A stretch of 26,061 nt of DNA from Mnemiopsis leidyi (GCA_000226015.1 JH153419.1:70447-96507), one strand, 5' to 3'; positions 12,401 to 19,656 are shown, counted from the first letter of the stretch. Program-made: numbers and translations. The notes: a model not told the origin generated them from the letters alone.

Positions 12401-15400
12401 TACACATACAATTGACGTAAACTGTAGCTCACCTGAAGATTTTCGTTCTGTTTTTGTAACTTCTGACAGGTAACCGACAACTGAAAGTTATAAAAGTTAG
12501 GATTGAGCAGACTTATAAACCACAAAACAATATAATTAAATACTTATTATGTGACTCTCAATATTGAACTTAAATCCATCATTACTAAGGAAACAACAAA
12601 GTTTTACAGCCAGGACATTCCTCCTAAACCAGAGAGAAGGTACGTTTTAAACAGAATAAACCCTGTAGGGAACTAAAGTTTCTTGAGACATGTATGAGTG
12701 AGGAGGTTTAAATTTGGAAATCTTACAATAAGATATAATACATGACGGATAATTTGGAAATAAAACAAAACAACTAGATTGGTTTATTATGTTACCAGTA
12801 ACTTCCATCAAGTCACGTGACAAGGAACAAGAACCTATTATCAATTACCTCGGAACTACCCTCAGAACAGAGCGAGTTAACAGAAAGAGAACTAGAGCAT
12901 CTCCTTAAACCCCGATAGGACACTGTACTCTGGGATCTCTTTACCCCTCCAACACTTTCCCTTTCTACATTCTGTTTCACTTTCAACGTACTCCGGGATT
13001 TCTTTACCCCTCCCACCGGAACAGCAGGTGTTCCGTTAAATATCCCGTACATTAAATGTGGAGACAAGTGTTTTGACTTGTTAGTTTTGGAGGTGGTCTG
13101 TAGCGTGTTAGTGTGTTGTGTAGAGTGGGATTTACGTAGTGAGTAACGAGAGGAGGGCGGTGGACCGATGTCTGTTTTAACTGAACTTTGTGAGCGTGCA
13201 CGGGAGGATACACTTTGTAGAGAAGGGGACTTCTTTACACGGTTGTTTGGGGCAGGAAGGGAGCCCAAACCATTAGAATGCGGAGAATATGCGGATTTTC
13301 CTCTGGGGGCAGATCTGGCATACAAATACTTGCTCTCCTTCATGAAGGTTTCTATTCTTTGACTTGGAAGCACACTGACGTTAGAACAGCTGCTAGATTT
13401 GGAGAGGGAAGTAGACTGTGAAGGTACTGAGGGTACCGGCGGTAGAGATGGTACTGAAGGTACTAAATGTACTGGCGGTACTGACGGAGAGGGGGTGCGG
13501 AGTTGTTCAGAGACAACAGAACTCTGATCTGGAGATTCAAAACTTATAATGCTGGACAAGTCTGAGGTTTCCGAACAAAGCTCATCTTCTTCATTGTTAT
13601 TAGGTTGACTTCGGATTTCGGTTTGAATACCGTTTTGTGGTATCCTTTTGTCGATTTTCATTGGGCTACTCTGACTAAAATCTGGTTTCATGGTGTCTGA
13701 TTCTAATGGGAGTTTCTTGGGCTTCACAACTTTTTCATTCAGTTTCTGAAGTTTTAAGTTTTTAGGAGTAATAGGTTTTGGACCATGAGGTATCCGTGGC
13801 TCTGAAACACCAGTTTTACCTTTTTCAGGGCTGGCACGTGAAGAAATAACTTTATCACGTGACTTCACATCCCTTGATTTAGCAGGGGTGCTGTGGGCGA
13901 GAGGTACAAACTTTGTTCCCTGCGGAACTCCAGCACTTGGACTGTGTTTGTTGGCTGTTCTCGAGAATGTCTTGACAGCTGTAGGAGAGCTGAATCTTTG
14001 AGCGGGTCTCGTGGAAGAGGCGGTTGTGGTGAGAGACAGAGGGGGGTCTGTGGAAGTCTGATTTTCTGAGGGTTTTGTATCTGATTTTTCTGATTTCAGG
14101 GTAGCTTTGACGTTAGTTATCATGTTTAACTAGCATAAAGGATCTGACGATTCCTGTATGGCGTGAAATGTTTTGCAACGTTGCGGAAAAGATGAGAATG
14201 AAGCACTTCGACCCGCAAAAGGATCTAGTGCCGTTGGGAAATTTTTAAGCCTTTAGATCATTCTGGCTAGACTTGGAGCAAGTTCATATATTCCGACATT
14301 TAAACGGTGGACTTTACTGAAATTTAACGTTAGATGTTTAATTTTTTGAAGAAGATTGAAAAAGAATGTAGAAAAAACAAGTTTCAATAATTAAGAAAAT
14401 ACAAATCAAATTGTTGAAACATCGAAAGAAAACACGAAACTTAACAAAGTAACAACGTAAGAAAATGAAGATAGCACGTTAATGTACCTATTAAGCAAGA
14501 ATATTTGCGAAATTTCGATGAGCTTAACACCACACATAACAACCTTACAAAGCTTTTAGCTACGTAGAAAATTGTCCACGTCAATAAAGTGTAGGTAAGT
14601 GTAGACAAAGCATTGATCTGAATCAAGTAGAAGTTAGAAATAAGTGCAGTACGAGTTAGGGAGCTGCTGGTGGGGTGAATAATACATAACCATGTAACTA
14701 TGTATGAGAACAAAGTACATAAAGTAAAGTGAAGTCCAGGACTAGAAACAAGAGTACAGAAAGATCTGCTGGAGTTAAGGAAGTAGATTGTTTCTGAAAG
14801 TTTAAACAGTGACGTGTAGGCCCCCGTCAAGAGAGCTGCGTATTATGTAGTGAGCAGTGAGCAGTGATCTTTATAATTCTATTCATTTGTGCAGCATTGC
14901 CTCAACACAGAAGTACAATGTGCTTTGACAATAATGTTAAGATTGTCTATTTGCTCAAAAAGGTTGTTGAAGTTGAACGCTTGATAAAGCAGTATTGGGA
15001 ACAGTAGTTGAATTTAAATAAGCCCACTATTATAGTAAACATCCAACTATAACAAAAAACAAGTAAAACTGTCTGTACAGAAAGATAATTTCGGGGAGGG
15101 GTCACAAAGTTTTCATATCACGTGACTGCATTTGACCAATGAGATGCTTGGTGCACTACGGCCAATCAATATTGAGCAAAGCTATCAGATCACGTGATAT
15201 AAACTATTTGTGACCCCTCCCGAACATACCAAGTTCTCTATTGCACAACACTAAAAACGTAAAGCTAAGAACGGACTACTATCCTATCACTGAGAGCAGA
15301 CTAAGCAGTATCATCTACAGTTCAACTAGAACTAGAGTAACAGAGAAGACAGCATCCAGCCACACCAGGACTCAGCACACCTGCTGCTCCAACTGATCAT

Positions 15401-18400
15401 ACACTAGTACAATACACTACATATCACTGTTGTAGTTGAAGTGCGATTTGACAGCATGTATCGAGTATGGCCTGATTGAGGAGGTTGTGAGTGGAAGGTG
15501 TAGGTAGTTAAAATGTGACGTCACTGATTTCGCAATTGTTTTTATTTCGGTAACATGGCAAACTAGTCGTTAAAGGTAGTTTGGAAAAGTAAAAATAATG
15601 TAATAAAGTTTTAAAAAAAACAATTTTTTAAAACAATTCGATTTTACTTTAATTCATAGTACACAAATTTATCCACACAAAAAAATGCAAAACACAACAA
15701 CACACAACATCACACATCAGTACAGGTCAATTCAGGTTTATAAGATATAGGTTGTATAGTAAAAACGTATCAACCTTGTTAACCCCATGAGGAAGGTGTT
15801 GTGTGAAGCCATACAGGTAGAAGTCATTTTAGTAGAATTAGTATGAACTATAAATCTTGACGACATGCCAAGTGACACGGGTACAAAAGCGATGGAGGAC
15901 AGGGGCTAAGTCACCAGATGCTTCTGCCGTCCGGTAATATTAAAGGGGATTTTTAAAGTGGAAATTTAATTTCTTAGCTACTCTCTTCAAATTTGCTTAT
16001 AAGAAATGCGCTTGTTTCTAGATAGCTGTTATTTGGAATTGATGTGAACAATGCCATCAAGATTAAAGAGTGTATAAAAGAAGGTCTATCTCATTTGTTA
16101 TACGAGTTGGAGGAGGAACAAGTTTTTAAGCGCAAGCTAGTGTTGACAGCGACAAAGTCATTAAACCATAAGGTTACAAGAACCCTCTCTGCACTAAGGG
16201 TGCAGAGGGTACGGTAACTGCCATCCTAACATATAACTTGTAAGTGGTTGAAGTACTAAAATCCAATCTAAGACTTAAAGCGTGCCTATTTATTTACTTA
16301 ACACATAAACGATATACACTAAAAGTAAAGGATGACAAGGAAAAGGAGCGCACCTAGTTGAGAGAAGGACACGTAGAATTAGCACGGACAGTAAAGTTTA
16401 AAACCATTATAACTTGTCCCCACGATCATGACTGTAATCTGATATGTCATGATGATATGTGACGTGTAAGGAGAAACTGTTGCACAATCATAACTGTGTC
16501 ACTTTTGAAGTTCAGCTACCGGGGCGTATTGGATGTTTTGTAATAGAGGAACTTTGGTGGAACTATCAGTTCTAATAGGGCATGTAATTAATTGGTCGAT
16601 TAGCTTGTAACACTGTCGATGTTTTAATTACGGTCTCTGCAAAGATCAGTAGCACAACGTAACAATCTGAACAGATATAGAGCCGAGAATCGTAATGTTT
16701 GTCGATAAAACTTTTAACGAAATATGAATACAAGCACGTGTTCATTAAGTCGTTCTTGTAGTTTGTACCACAAATAACCTCCTCGCATAAAATAAAGCTA
16801 GCAAACAAAAATGAGGAATTACAAGCACCGCAAACATTACAATATTCCAACAATAAGGACAAACAAAAGCGCGATACATAATACTGTAGCCATCATGATA
16901 TAAACTTAAACTGCGGCAACTCGAGAAACTAACGCCAACACTCAATACGGTATAATTAGCTCACACAGTAGTTGCACGGAACGGTGCACTGTCTAGGGCT
17001 CTGCAGAGGCTAGGGGATTACTCCAAGTTTGCAGGTCTGGAGTGTGGGAAAAGTGACGTCACAGGACAGAGATGACATCAAAAAATTCTGTTTATAATTT
17101 TTTTATCGATAACAAATTGTGTTTATTATCGATAACATAAAGGAGAAAACTTTATTAAGGTGAACGGTAATTAAACATAACTATAGCAATTTAACGTGGT
17201 TTTAATGAGGTGTAAAATGTATGGACTAAGATATAGTGTAAAATTGCCCCCTTGTAATTAGGATAACAACTATTACGATAAAAACAATCCAGAGAGATAT
17301 GACCAAAGTTGTTATCATGCCACGTGACATCATTGTACCACGTGACGTCATCAAAACTACAAGTACGTCATCAAAACACCAAGTAGGTCAGGACACTAAC
17401 GTAAAACCAACCTTGTCAAGACGCTCCCGGTTCTTTTCGTATCTGATCTTGTATCTCTGATATCTATCGTAGAGTTGGTCGTACGACATACTGTGTCCTA
17501 GTTCACTGGCGTCAGATACTATCGACTCAGACTGTTCATAGATATCTATCAGCGCTGAAAAGTGTATTGATTTGAATTATCCTGTTTTCCTCTCCAAAGA
17601 TATCTCAAAATTCTAAAATGTAAAAAGGAAAAGATTGAATTGACATCTAACGGGTAGCAGGTGTTTTTCAAAGAAATCATGCAACATGAGAAAACAATGC
17701 TACGTCGCGTCACTCATCGCGCGACGTAATCGCGACACCATGTGACGTAATCACGATACCATGTGACGTTGCTACGATACCATGTGACGTTGCTACGATA
17801 CCACGTGACATGGTAAACTTACCGGCCCCGTTTCCTGCAGTACCAGGCTCCGTAACCAGTGCCGTTTCCTTCAGAATCTCGATCTGGGACTGAAGCTGGA
17901 AAATCAGTTCTGATCTCTCGTTGAGCTGTCTCTTGTATTCTGAACCTAGAGCTATCTCTGATCTAGCCTTCTGCAACTCTTCTTTCATTACCTTGCTTTC
18001 GTCCTGAACAAAAAGAGCGAAATGTCAAACATTCAAATCTGTCTTGACGACTAAACTTAAGTCTTAAAAATGCAACGAAAAATAAGGGAAATGTGATATC
18101 AAAGTATCAGGCAAACATCAAGCGGAAAAATACATAATTAAACAAGCAGAGCCTGTTACAGATTAAAATATCACGTCGTGTACAATTTGCTCAATTTGTA
18201 TAGTTTGTACAATTTGTATAGTTTGTACAATTTGTATAGTTTGTACAATTTGTATAGTTTGTAGGATATTTATATTTTGTACAGTTTGTATAGTTTGTAC
18301 AATTTGTATAGTTTGTACAATTTGTATAGTTTGTACAATTTGTATAGTTTGTACAATTTGTATAGTTTGTAGGATATTTATAGTTTGTACAATTTGTATA

Positions 18401-19656
18401 GTTTGTACAATTTGTATAGTTTGTACAATTTGTATAGTTTGTACAATTTGTATAGTTTGTACAATTTGTATAGTTTGTAGGATATTTATAGTTTGTACAA
18501 TTTGTATAGTTTGTACAATTTGTATAGTTTGTACAATTTGTATAGTTTGTAGGATGGGGAGAACATGCCTGTAGATTGTTGTGTTCAGCTACTACACCGT
18601 TATATTGTCCTATAACGTACTTCAGCTTCTTTCTCAACTTCAGTCTGCTGACGGCCTGTAACAGATCTGGTTAACTACAGTGTAATCTAGTATTACAGTG
18701 CAACCAAGAAGTCAGGGAGTTGGTTGCAGGGAGTCACGATTACTTGTTTTCTAAAGAAGGCAGGGAGTTGGTTGCCGGGAGTCAAGATTACCTTTTTTCT
18801 AAAGAGGTCAGGGTCCAGGGAGTTGGTTGCCTGGAGTCAAGATTACCTGTTTTCTAAAGAGGTCAGGGAGTTGGTTGCCGGGAGTCAAGATCACCATCTT
18901 GTCGATCTCCATCATTTCATCCTCTGTCACATTCATCACGGACTCAGGGGTTTCTACGTCCTGTGCGAGCTAGGAAGTCAAGTTTAGATAATTATTTTTC
19001 TAGGCAGAAACCACTCTCTAGACCTAAAACAAAGGAGGGCAGACCAAAACAAATTTTTATCAAATCAAAATAGTAACACATTAGGTAACTAACTCAGTAC
19101 TAAAATTTTGAAGTTCGGAAATTTTGAAGTTAGGAAATTTGCCTATGTACCATTCATGCTCAAATGTAAACTGTAAAAATATAAACAAGTTTGATGTTTC
19201 ACATTAATGAAAAAGATTCCCTATTTCTGAAATTTAAACATCATCCCGCACCATGGTAGAGTTGGCTACCGCTTCGGTAAGTCTCTGTTTGAACCGCCCA
19301 AGTAAACCGCTCCCGCCCTCTGAGTTGTTGTTTACTATTGAAGTGTTTGGAGTGGAGCTCTCCGCAGAGACGAACGAGGCCTGCAAAATAATTCAATATA
19401 GTAATGACATCGTTTTCGTGACGTTTCAATCCATTTTACACAGTTTGATTGCCCATTTAACACACGGTTCGGTGAAGCTATGTGTTGATAAATAATAAAA
19501 AGCCTCCAAGAGCTAAAAAGATCCTACTTAGTTCCAATGAAACTAAAAATATAATTTCACAAATAGTAATTTCAAATTAAAAAGCTGACTATCCAATTTT
19601 CTAACATCAGTGCTAGCGATGGAGTCATTGAGTCTGGCTTTAAGTCCTTTGAACAT
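1..19656 (-). CDS. GOLGA4: Golgin-245-like giant coiled-coil protein (39 exons, C-terminus off window)
   Basis: Inferred role: trans-Golgi tether that captures endosome-derived vesicles with its N-terminal tip. Exons, 5' to 3': 19606-19656, 19252-19380, 18847-18969, 18569-18655, 17823-18003, 17412-17554, 12849-14129, 12433-12480, 11626-11688, 11267-11389, 10569-10739, 10204-10366, 9927-10048, 9681-9791, 9428-9562, 9160-9279, 8956-9061, 8713-8785, 7878-8009, 7618-7705, 7054-7177, 6769-6905, 6436-6555, 6185-6312, 5629-5753, 4868-4992, 4382-4501, 4012-4116, 3720-3872, 3465-3552, 3252-3367, 3013-3105, 2722-2839, 2500-2606, 1644-1898, 1113-1253, 919-1008, 644-727, 1-455. Phases agree at every junction, giving 2044 codons plus 2 bases, open at the window edge. 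The start ATG has an in-frame TGA three codons upstream. After residue 665 nearly all is heptad-rich coiled coil. The length suits golgin-245 (about 2200 aa in humans), but the GRIP domain is not visible. Exon joins are by eye; golgin-97 or another long coiled-coil family remains possible. Confidence 0.7.
456..6555 (-). CDS. GOLGA4: Golgin gene exons 23-38: rod part 2
   Basis: Sixteen exons from 6436-6555 down to 644-727, each phase-matched and heptad-rich. The largest (1644-1898, 85 codons) is preceded by a near-textbook branch-point and acceptor (CTAAAC ... TACTCCAG). The exon at 4868-4992 has its acceptor inside a perfect 64-bp tandem duplication. Short breaks in the heptads (SATSKILPPTEIS at 3252-3367; GLGRASQAIG at 2500-2606) may be flexible hinges. 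Confidence 0.78.
1409..1641. repeat. Three imperfect ~77-bp tandem repeats ending at a donor site
   Basis: Copies at about 1409-1486, 1487-1563 and 1564-1641 share ttacagtccgtag, gtcgtca and gtcaacaaaccc. The last copy ends one base short of the GT donor of the exon at 1644-1898, so the repeat unit carries the intron's first bases (minus strand GGGTTTGTTGAC). Confidence 0.8.
1899..2499. other. Intron of 601 bases rich in CACGTG/TGACGTCA palindromes
   Basis: Between 1921 and 2290 there are five CACGTG sites, a TGACGTCA at 1962-1969 and many gtgtgatgtcat/tgtggtgtg variants, resembling a decayed repeat. No coding segment was found. Confidence 0.5.
4943..5076. repeat. Perfect 64-bp tandem duplication copying an acceptor and exon start
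   Basis: 4943-5006 and 5007-5070 are identical over 64 bases and the first six bases (attcag) recur at 5071-5076. Each copy carries on the minus strand an AACAATTCCAG acceptor and the first exon bases (GTACAGAGATCC). Only the copy next to the exon body (acceptor at 4993) gives an open frame. Confidence 0.95.
4993..5628. other. Intron of 636 bases, repeat at one end only
   Basis: Apart from the second copy of the 64-bp duplication (5007-5070) adjoining the exon, I see no coding sequence or repeat in this intron. Confidence 0.5.
6661..6757. repeat. 37-bp imperfect tandem repeat
   Basis: Copies starting at 6684 and 6721 share aagtactatacaagaacata; a degenerate partial copy precedes them. It lies in the golgin intron between 6556 and 6768. 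Confidence 0.7.
6769..10366 (-). CDS. GOLGA4: Golgin gene exons 12-22: rod part 1
   Basis: Eleven short exons (73-163 bases) between 10366 and 6769, all Glu/Lys/Gln/Leu-rich coiled coil. Two boundaries are less certain. The acceptor at 10367 (ACCAACCAG) was chosen because it is the option in phase 0 there. The exon at 6769-6905 has a strong acceptor at 6934 (CCCCTAG) that gives the wrong phase, so the weaker AAAAG at 6906 is preferred. The exon at 10204-10366 contains a non-helical Gly/Thr/Pro/Asp stretch, a likely hinge. Confidence 0.75.
6895..6957. repeat. Local duplication around a 3' splice site
   Basis: On the minus strand, ACGACAATATCCACTTCCCC is followed shortly by ACGACAATGTCCACTCACAA, two diverged copies each ending in an AG. 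The outer AG (CCCCTAG) is stronger but out of phase with the preceding exon; the inner one (AAAAG at 6906) keeps the frame. Confidence 0.55.
7247..7531. repeat. 18-bp minisatellite (cacaaccagacacagaca)n
   Basis: About fifteen nearly identical 18-bp units, a few with a to c changes (caccgac), end in a (cagacaga) tract. It sits inside a golgin intron (7178-7617). The long ORFs on both strands here are by-products of a period divisible by three. Confidence 0.92.
8010..8712. other. Intron of 703 bases, with one CRE/E-box pair
   Basis: It carries gtgacgtcatgtcacgtg (TGACGTCA at 8037-8044, CACGTG adjacent) next to the upstream exon (7878-8009). Otherwise it is AT-rich with no coding segment; the flanking exons both use phase 2. 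Confidence 0.5.
10569..12480 (-). CDS. GOLGA4: Golgin gene exons 8-11: segment closest to the golgin-245 head
   Basis: Exons 12433-12480, 11626-11688, 11267-11389 and 10569-10739, all phase 0. They read KLQKQNENLQ, then SQDRAIKKITQLKD, then LQEKDERIVNLREQLQ, then TETLRRRNTKLKDKIRRL with LAKCKTTIQ. Human GOLGA4, as I recall it, has LQREKKKLQ, SQDKSLRRIAELRE, EEKDQYISVLQTQ and LLKRCKETIQ in the same order. This ordered similarity is the main family evidence. Confidence 0.75.
10740..11266. other. Intron with a short 13-bp tandem array
   Basis: Near 10790-10830 there are about three imperfect copies of tagtacactgtat. The rest of the 527-base intron shows no recognisable feature. Confidence 0.5.
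11690..12432. other. Intron of 743 bases, with no exon found
   Basis: AT-rich sequence between golgin exons 8 (12433-12480) and 9 (11626-11688). The phases of the flanking exons match without anything between, and no repeat or coding segment is evident. Confidence 0.5.
12812..12821. promoter_or_regulatory. GTCACGTGAC palindrome (CLEAR-type E-box)
   Basis: An exact 10-base match to the palindrome bound by TFEB/MITF-type bHLH-ZIP factors, inside the golgin intron just after the 427-codon exon. It is one of many CACGTG sites in this window, so function is unproven. Confidence 0.25.
12849..14129 (-). CDS. Golgin gene exon 7: 427-codon disordered Ser/Pro/Lys-rich region, or start of a second gene
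   Basis: This is the longest exon. If spliced after TTTATGCTAG it starts LNMITNVKATLKSEK in phase 0, matching exon 6. If it is a first exon, translation would start at ATG 14123, where TAG is the in-frame codon three before the ATG. The product is rich in Ser, Pro, Lys and Thr, with many SP/TP sites, a PV/PSVP-rich run, an acidic patch (NNNEEDELCSETSD), and two related basic repeats (GGVKKSRSTLK and GGVKRSQSTV). No folded domain or membrane segment is seen. It ends at a GAG|GTAATT donor in phase 0. Low-complexity Ser-rich sequence near the N-terminus also occurs in golgin-245, but this one is unusually long. Confidence 0.8.
15090..15224. mobile_element. 135-bp MITE-like element with terminal inverted repeats
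   Basis: The left end ttcggggaggggtcacaaa and right end tttgtgacccctcccgaa are inverted copies differing by one base indel. Weaker inverted similarity runs inward to a TCACGTGA on each side (15118-15125 and 15190-15197). No target-site duplication was recognised and it encodes nothing. Confidence 0.7.
16182..16211. repeat. Short GC-rich hairpin
   Basis: accctctctgcac and gtgcagagggt form an inverted repeat with a loop of about five bases and a two-base bulge. No coding sequence or known RNA family is recognised around it. Confidence 0.45.
17412..17554 (-). CDS. GOLGA4: Golgin gene exon 6: ESIVSDASE segment and coiled coil
   Basis: Acceptor CACTTTTCAG, phase 1 in, phase 0 out at AAG|GTTGGT. 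It encodes YEQSESIVSDASELG and then YDQLYDRYQRYKIRYEKNR. The opening resembles ESIISEASEY in the exon at 10569-10739. The following intron is 3282 bases, the largest in the gene. Reading through the donor gives a stop after about seven codons, and AATAAA motifs (minus strand) lie at 17151-17156 and 17122-17127, so a short transcript ending here cannot be excluded. Confidence 0.72.
17721..17810. repeat. 21-bp tandem repeat, four copies, CRE-like
   Basis: Four units of 21 bases start at 17721, 17742, 17763 and 17784, each carrying gtgacgt (gcgacgt in the first) followed by cgatacca or a close variant. They lie 13 bases inside the intron after golgin exon 5. Confidence 0.8.
17823..18003 (-). CDS. 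GOLGA4: Golgin gene exon 5: first coiled coil
   Basis: Sixty codons plus one base between TTTTTGTTCAG and G|GTAAGT. Heptad-rich EELQKARSEIALGSEYKRQL and ERSELIFQLQSQIEILKE resemble the EEKDQYISVLQTQVSLLKQ segment of the human GOLGA4 head (recalled, not searched). A Gly-rich linker (GTAGNGA) follows. A 21-bp tandem repeat begins 13 bases beyond the donor. Confidence 0.75.
18188..18554. repeat. 18-bp minisatellite with 108-bp higher-order period
   Basis: About twenty units of agtttgtacaatttgtat fill the intron after exon 4. A variant unit containing gtaggat starts at 18261, 18369, 18477 and 18549, spacings of 108, 108 and 72, so six-unit blocks were amplified together. The minus strand is open in the exon 4 frame, giving Thr-Asn-Tyr-Thr-Asn-Cys repeats. 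Confidence 0.9.
18569..18655 (-). CDS. GOLGA4: Golgin gene exon 4, apparent GC donor
   Basis: Twenty-nine codons in phase 0, basic then polar (RLKLRKKLKYVIGQYNGV ... EHNNLQ), like the start of the first coiled coil in golgin-245. No usable GT donor keeps the frame. CAG|GCATGT does, and joins in phase 0 to the next exon after a TTTTTGTTCAG acceptor, implying a GC-AG intron. Reading instead continues openly into the adjacent minisatellite down to about 18191. Confidence 0.6.
18710..18900. repeat. Four-copy tandem repeat (~50 bp) derived from an exon end and its donor
   Basis: The plus strand shows four variants of agggagttggttgc-(c/a)gggagtca followed by a run like gttttctaaagag. The copy at about 18847-18898 is coding (end of golgin exon 3). 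The other three lie in the downstream intron and two keep a GTAATC donor look-alike. One intronic copy has a small insertion (gtccaggg). Confidence 0.8.
18847..18969 (-). CDS. GOLGA4: Golgin gene exon 3: acidic segment ending in a repeat-derived tail
   Basis: Forty-one codons in phase 0, from an acidic stretch (VTEDEMMEIDKM) to ILTPGNQLPDLFRKQ and a CAG|GTAATC donor. The last ~50 bases, including the donor, belong to a tandem array whose other copies lie in the following intron (18710-18846). Reading past the donor gives a stop within the next copy, so the first donor must be used for the protein to continue. Confidence 0.6.
19252..19380 (-). CDS. GOLGA4: Golgin gene exon 2: second copy of the basic amphipathic motif
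   Basis: The exon follows a strong acceptor (ATTATTTTGCAG) and is read in phase 0, giving 43 codons. A Ser/Asn-rich stretch leads into LLGRFKQRLTEAVANST, which resembles the exon 1 motif (F-K-x-x-K-x-R-L-x-x-x-[IV]-A-[SN]). The donor is uncertain: ATG|GTGCGG at 19252 scores best by eye; GCG|GTAGCC upstream and GAT|GTTTAA at 19240 keep the same phase. Another frame is also open here (SKHFNSKQQLRGRERF), but it does not join to its neighbours. Confidence 0.55.
19606..19656 (-). CDS. GOLGA4: Golgin gene exon 1: N-terminal vesicle-capture motif
   Basis: This 17-codon exon reads MFKGLKARLNDSIASTD and ends at a GAT|GTTAGA donor in phase 0. Golgin-245 and golgin-97 both begin with a short basic amphipathic stretch of the form MF-x-K-L-K-x-K-I, known to bind TBC1D23 and capture endosome-derived carriers; this exon has the same pattern. 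An in-frame TGA lies three codons upstream. The bases before the ATG read ACAGA, so an AG one base before it could be an untranslated-exon or trans-splice acceptor, but no pyrimidine tract supports that. Confidence 0.65.

Larger units (their letters stand above)
14130..17411. other. Large 3.3-kb intron (or intergenic space if there are two genes)
   Basis: I find no exon that is both flanked by good splice sites and in phase. Contents: a TIR element (15090-15224), a hairpin at 16182-16211, two TTATCGATAA palindromes (17103-17112 and 17126-17135), and TGACGTCA sites at 15515, 17054 and 17343. An open minus frame at 14441-14830 looks like chance. Confidence 0.5.

Noticed and set aside
14441-14830. 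129-codon open minus frame, hydrophobic, possible membrane protein
   Set aside because: No family resemblance, odd Leu/Ser/Thr composition, no splice sites that join it to neighbours; a stop-free run of this length is expected by chance at this base composition.
16572-16945. Overlapping cysteine-rich minus ORFs in the large intron
   Set aside because: No phase-compatible splice sites and no recognisable motif; AT-rich chance frames.
18188-18554. Possible CRISPR array
   Set aside because: 18-bp units are directly adjacent with no unique spacers, inside an animal intron; it is a minisatellite.
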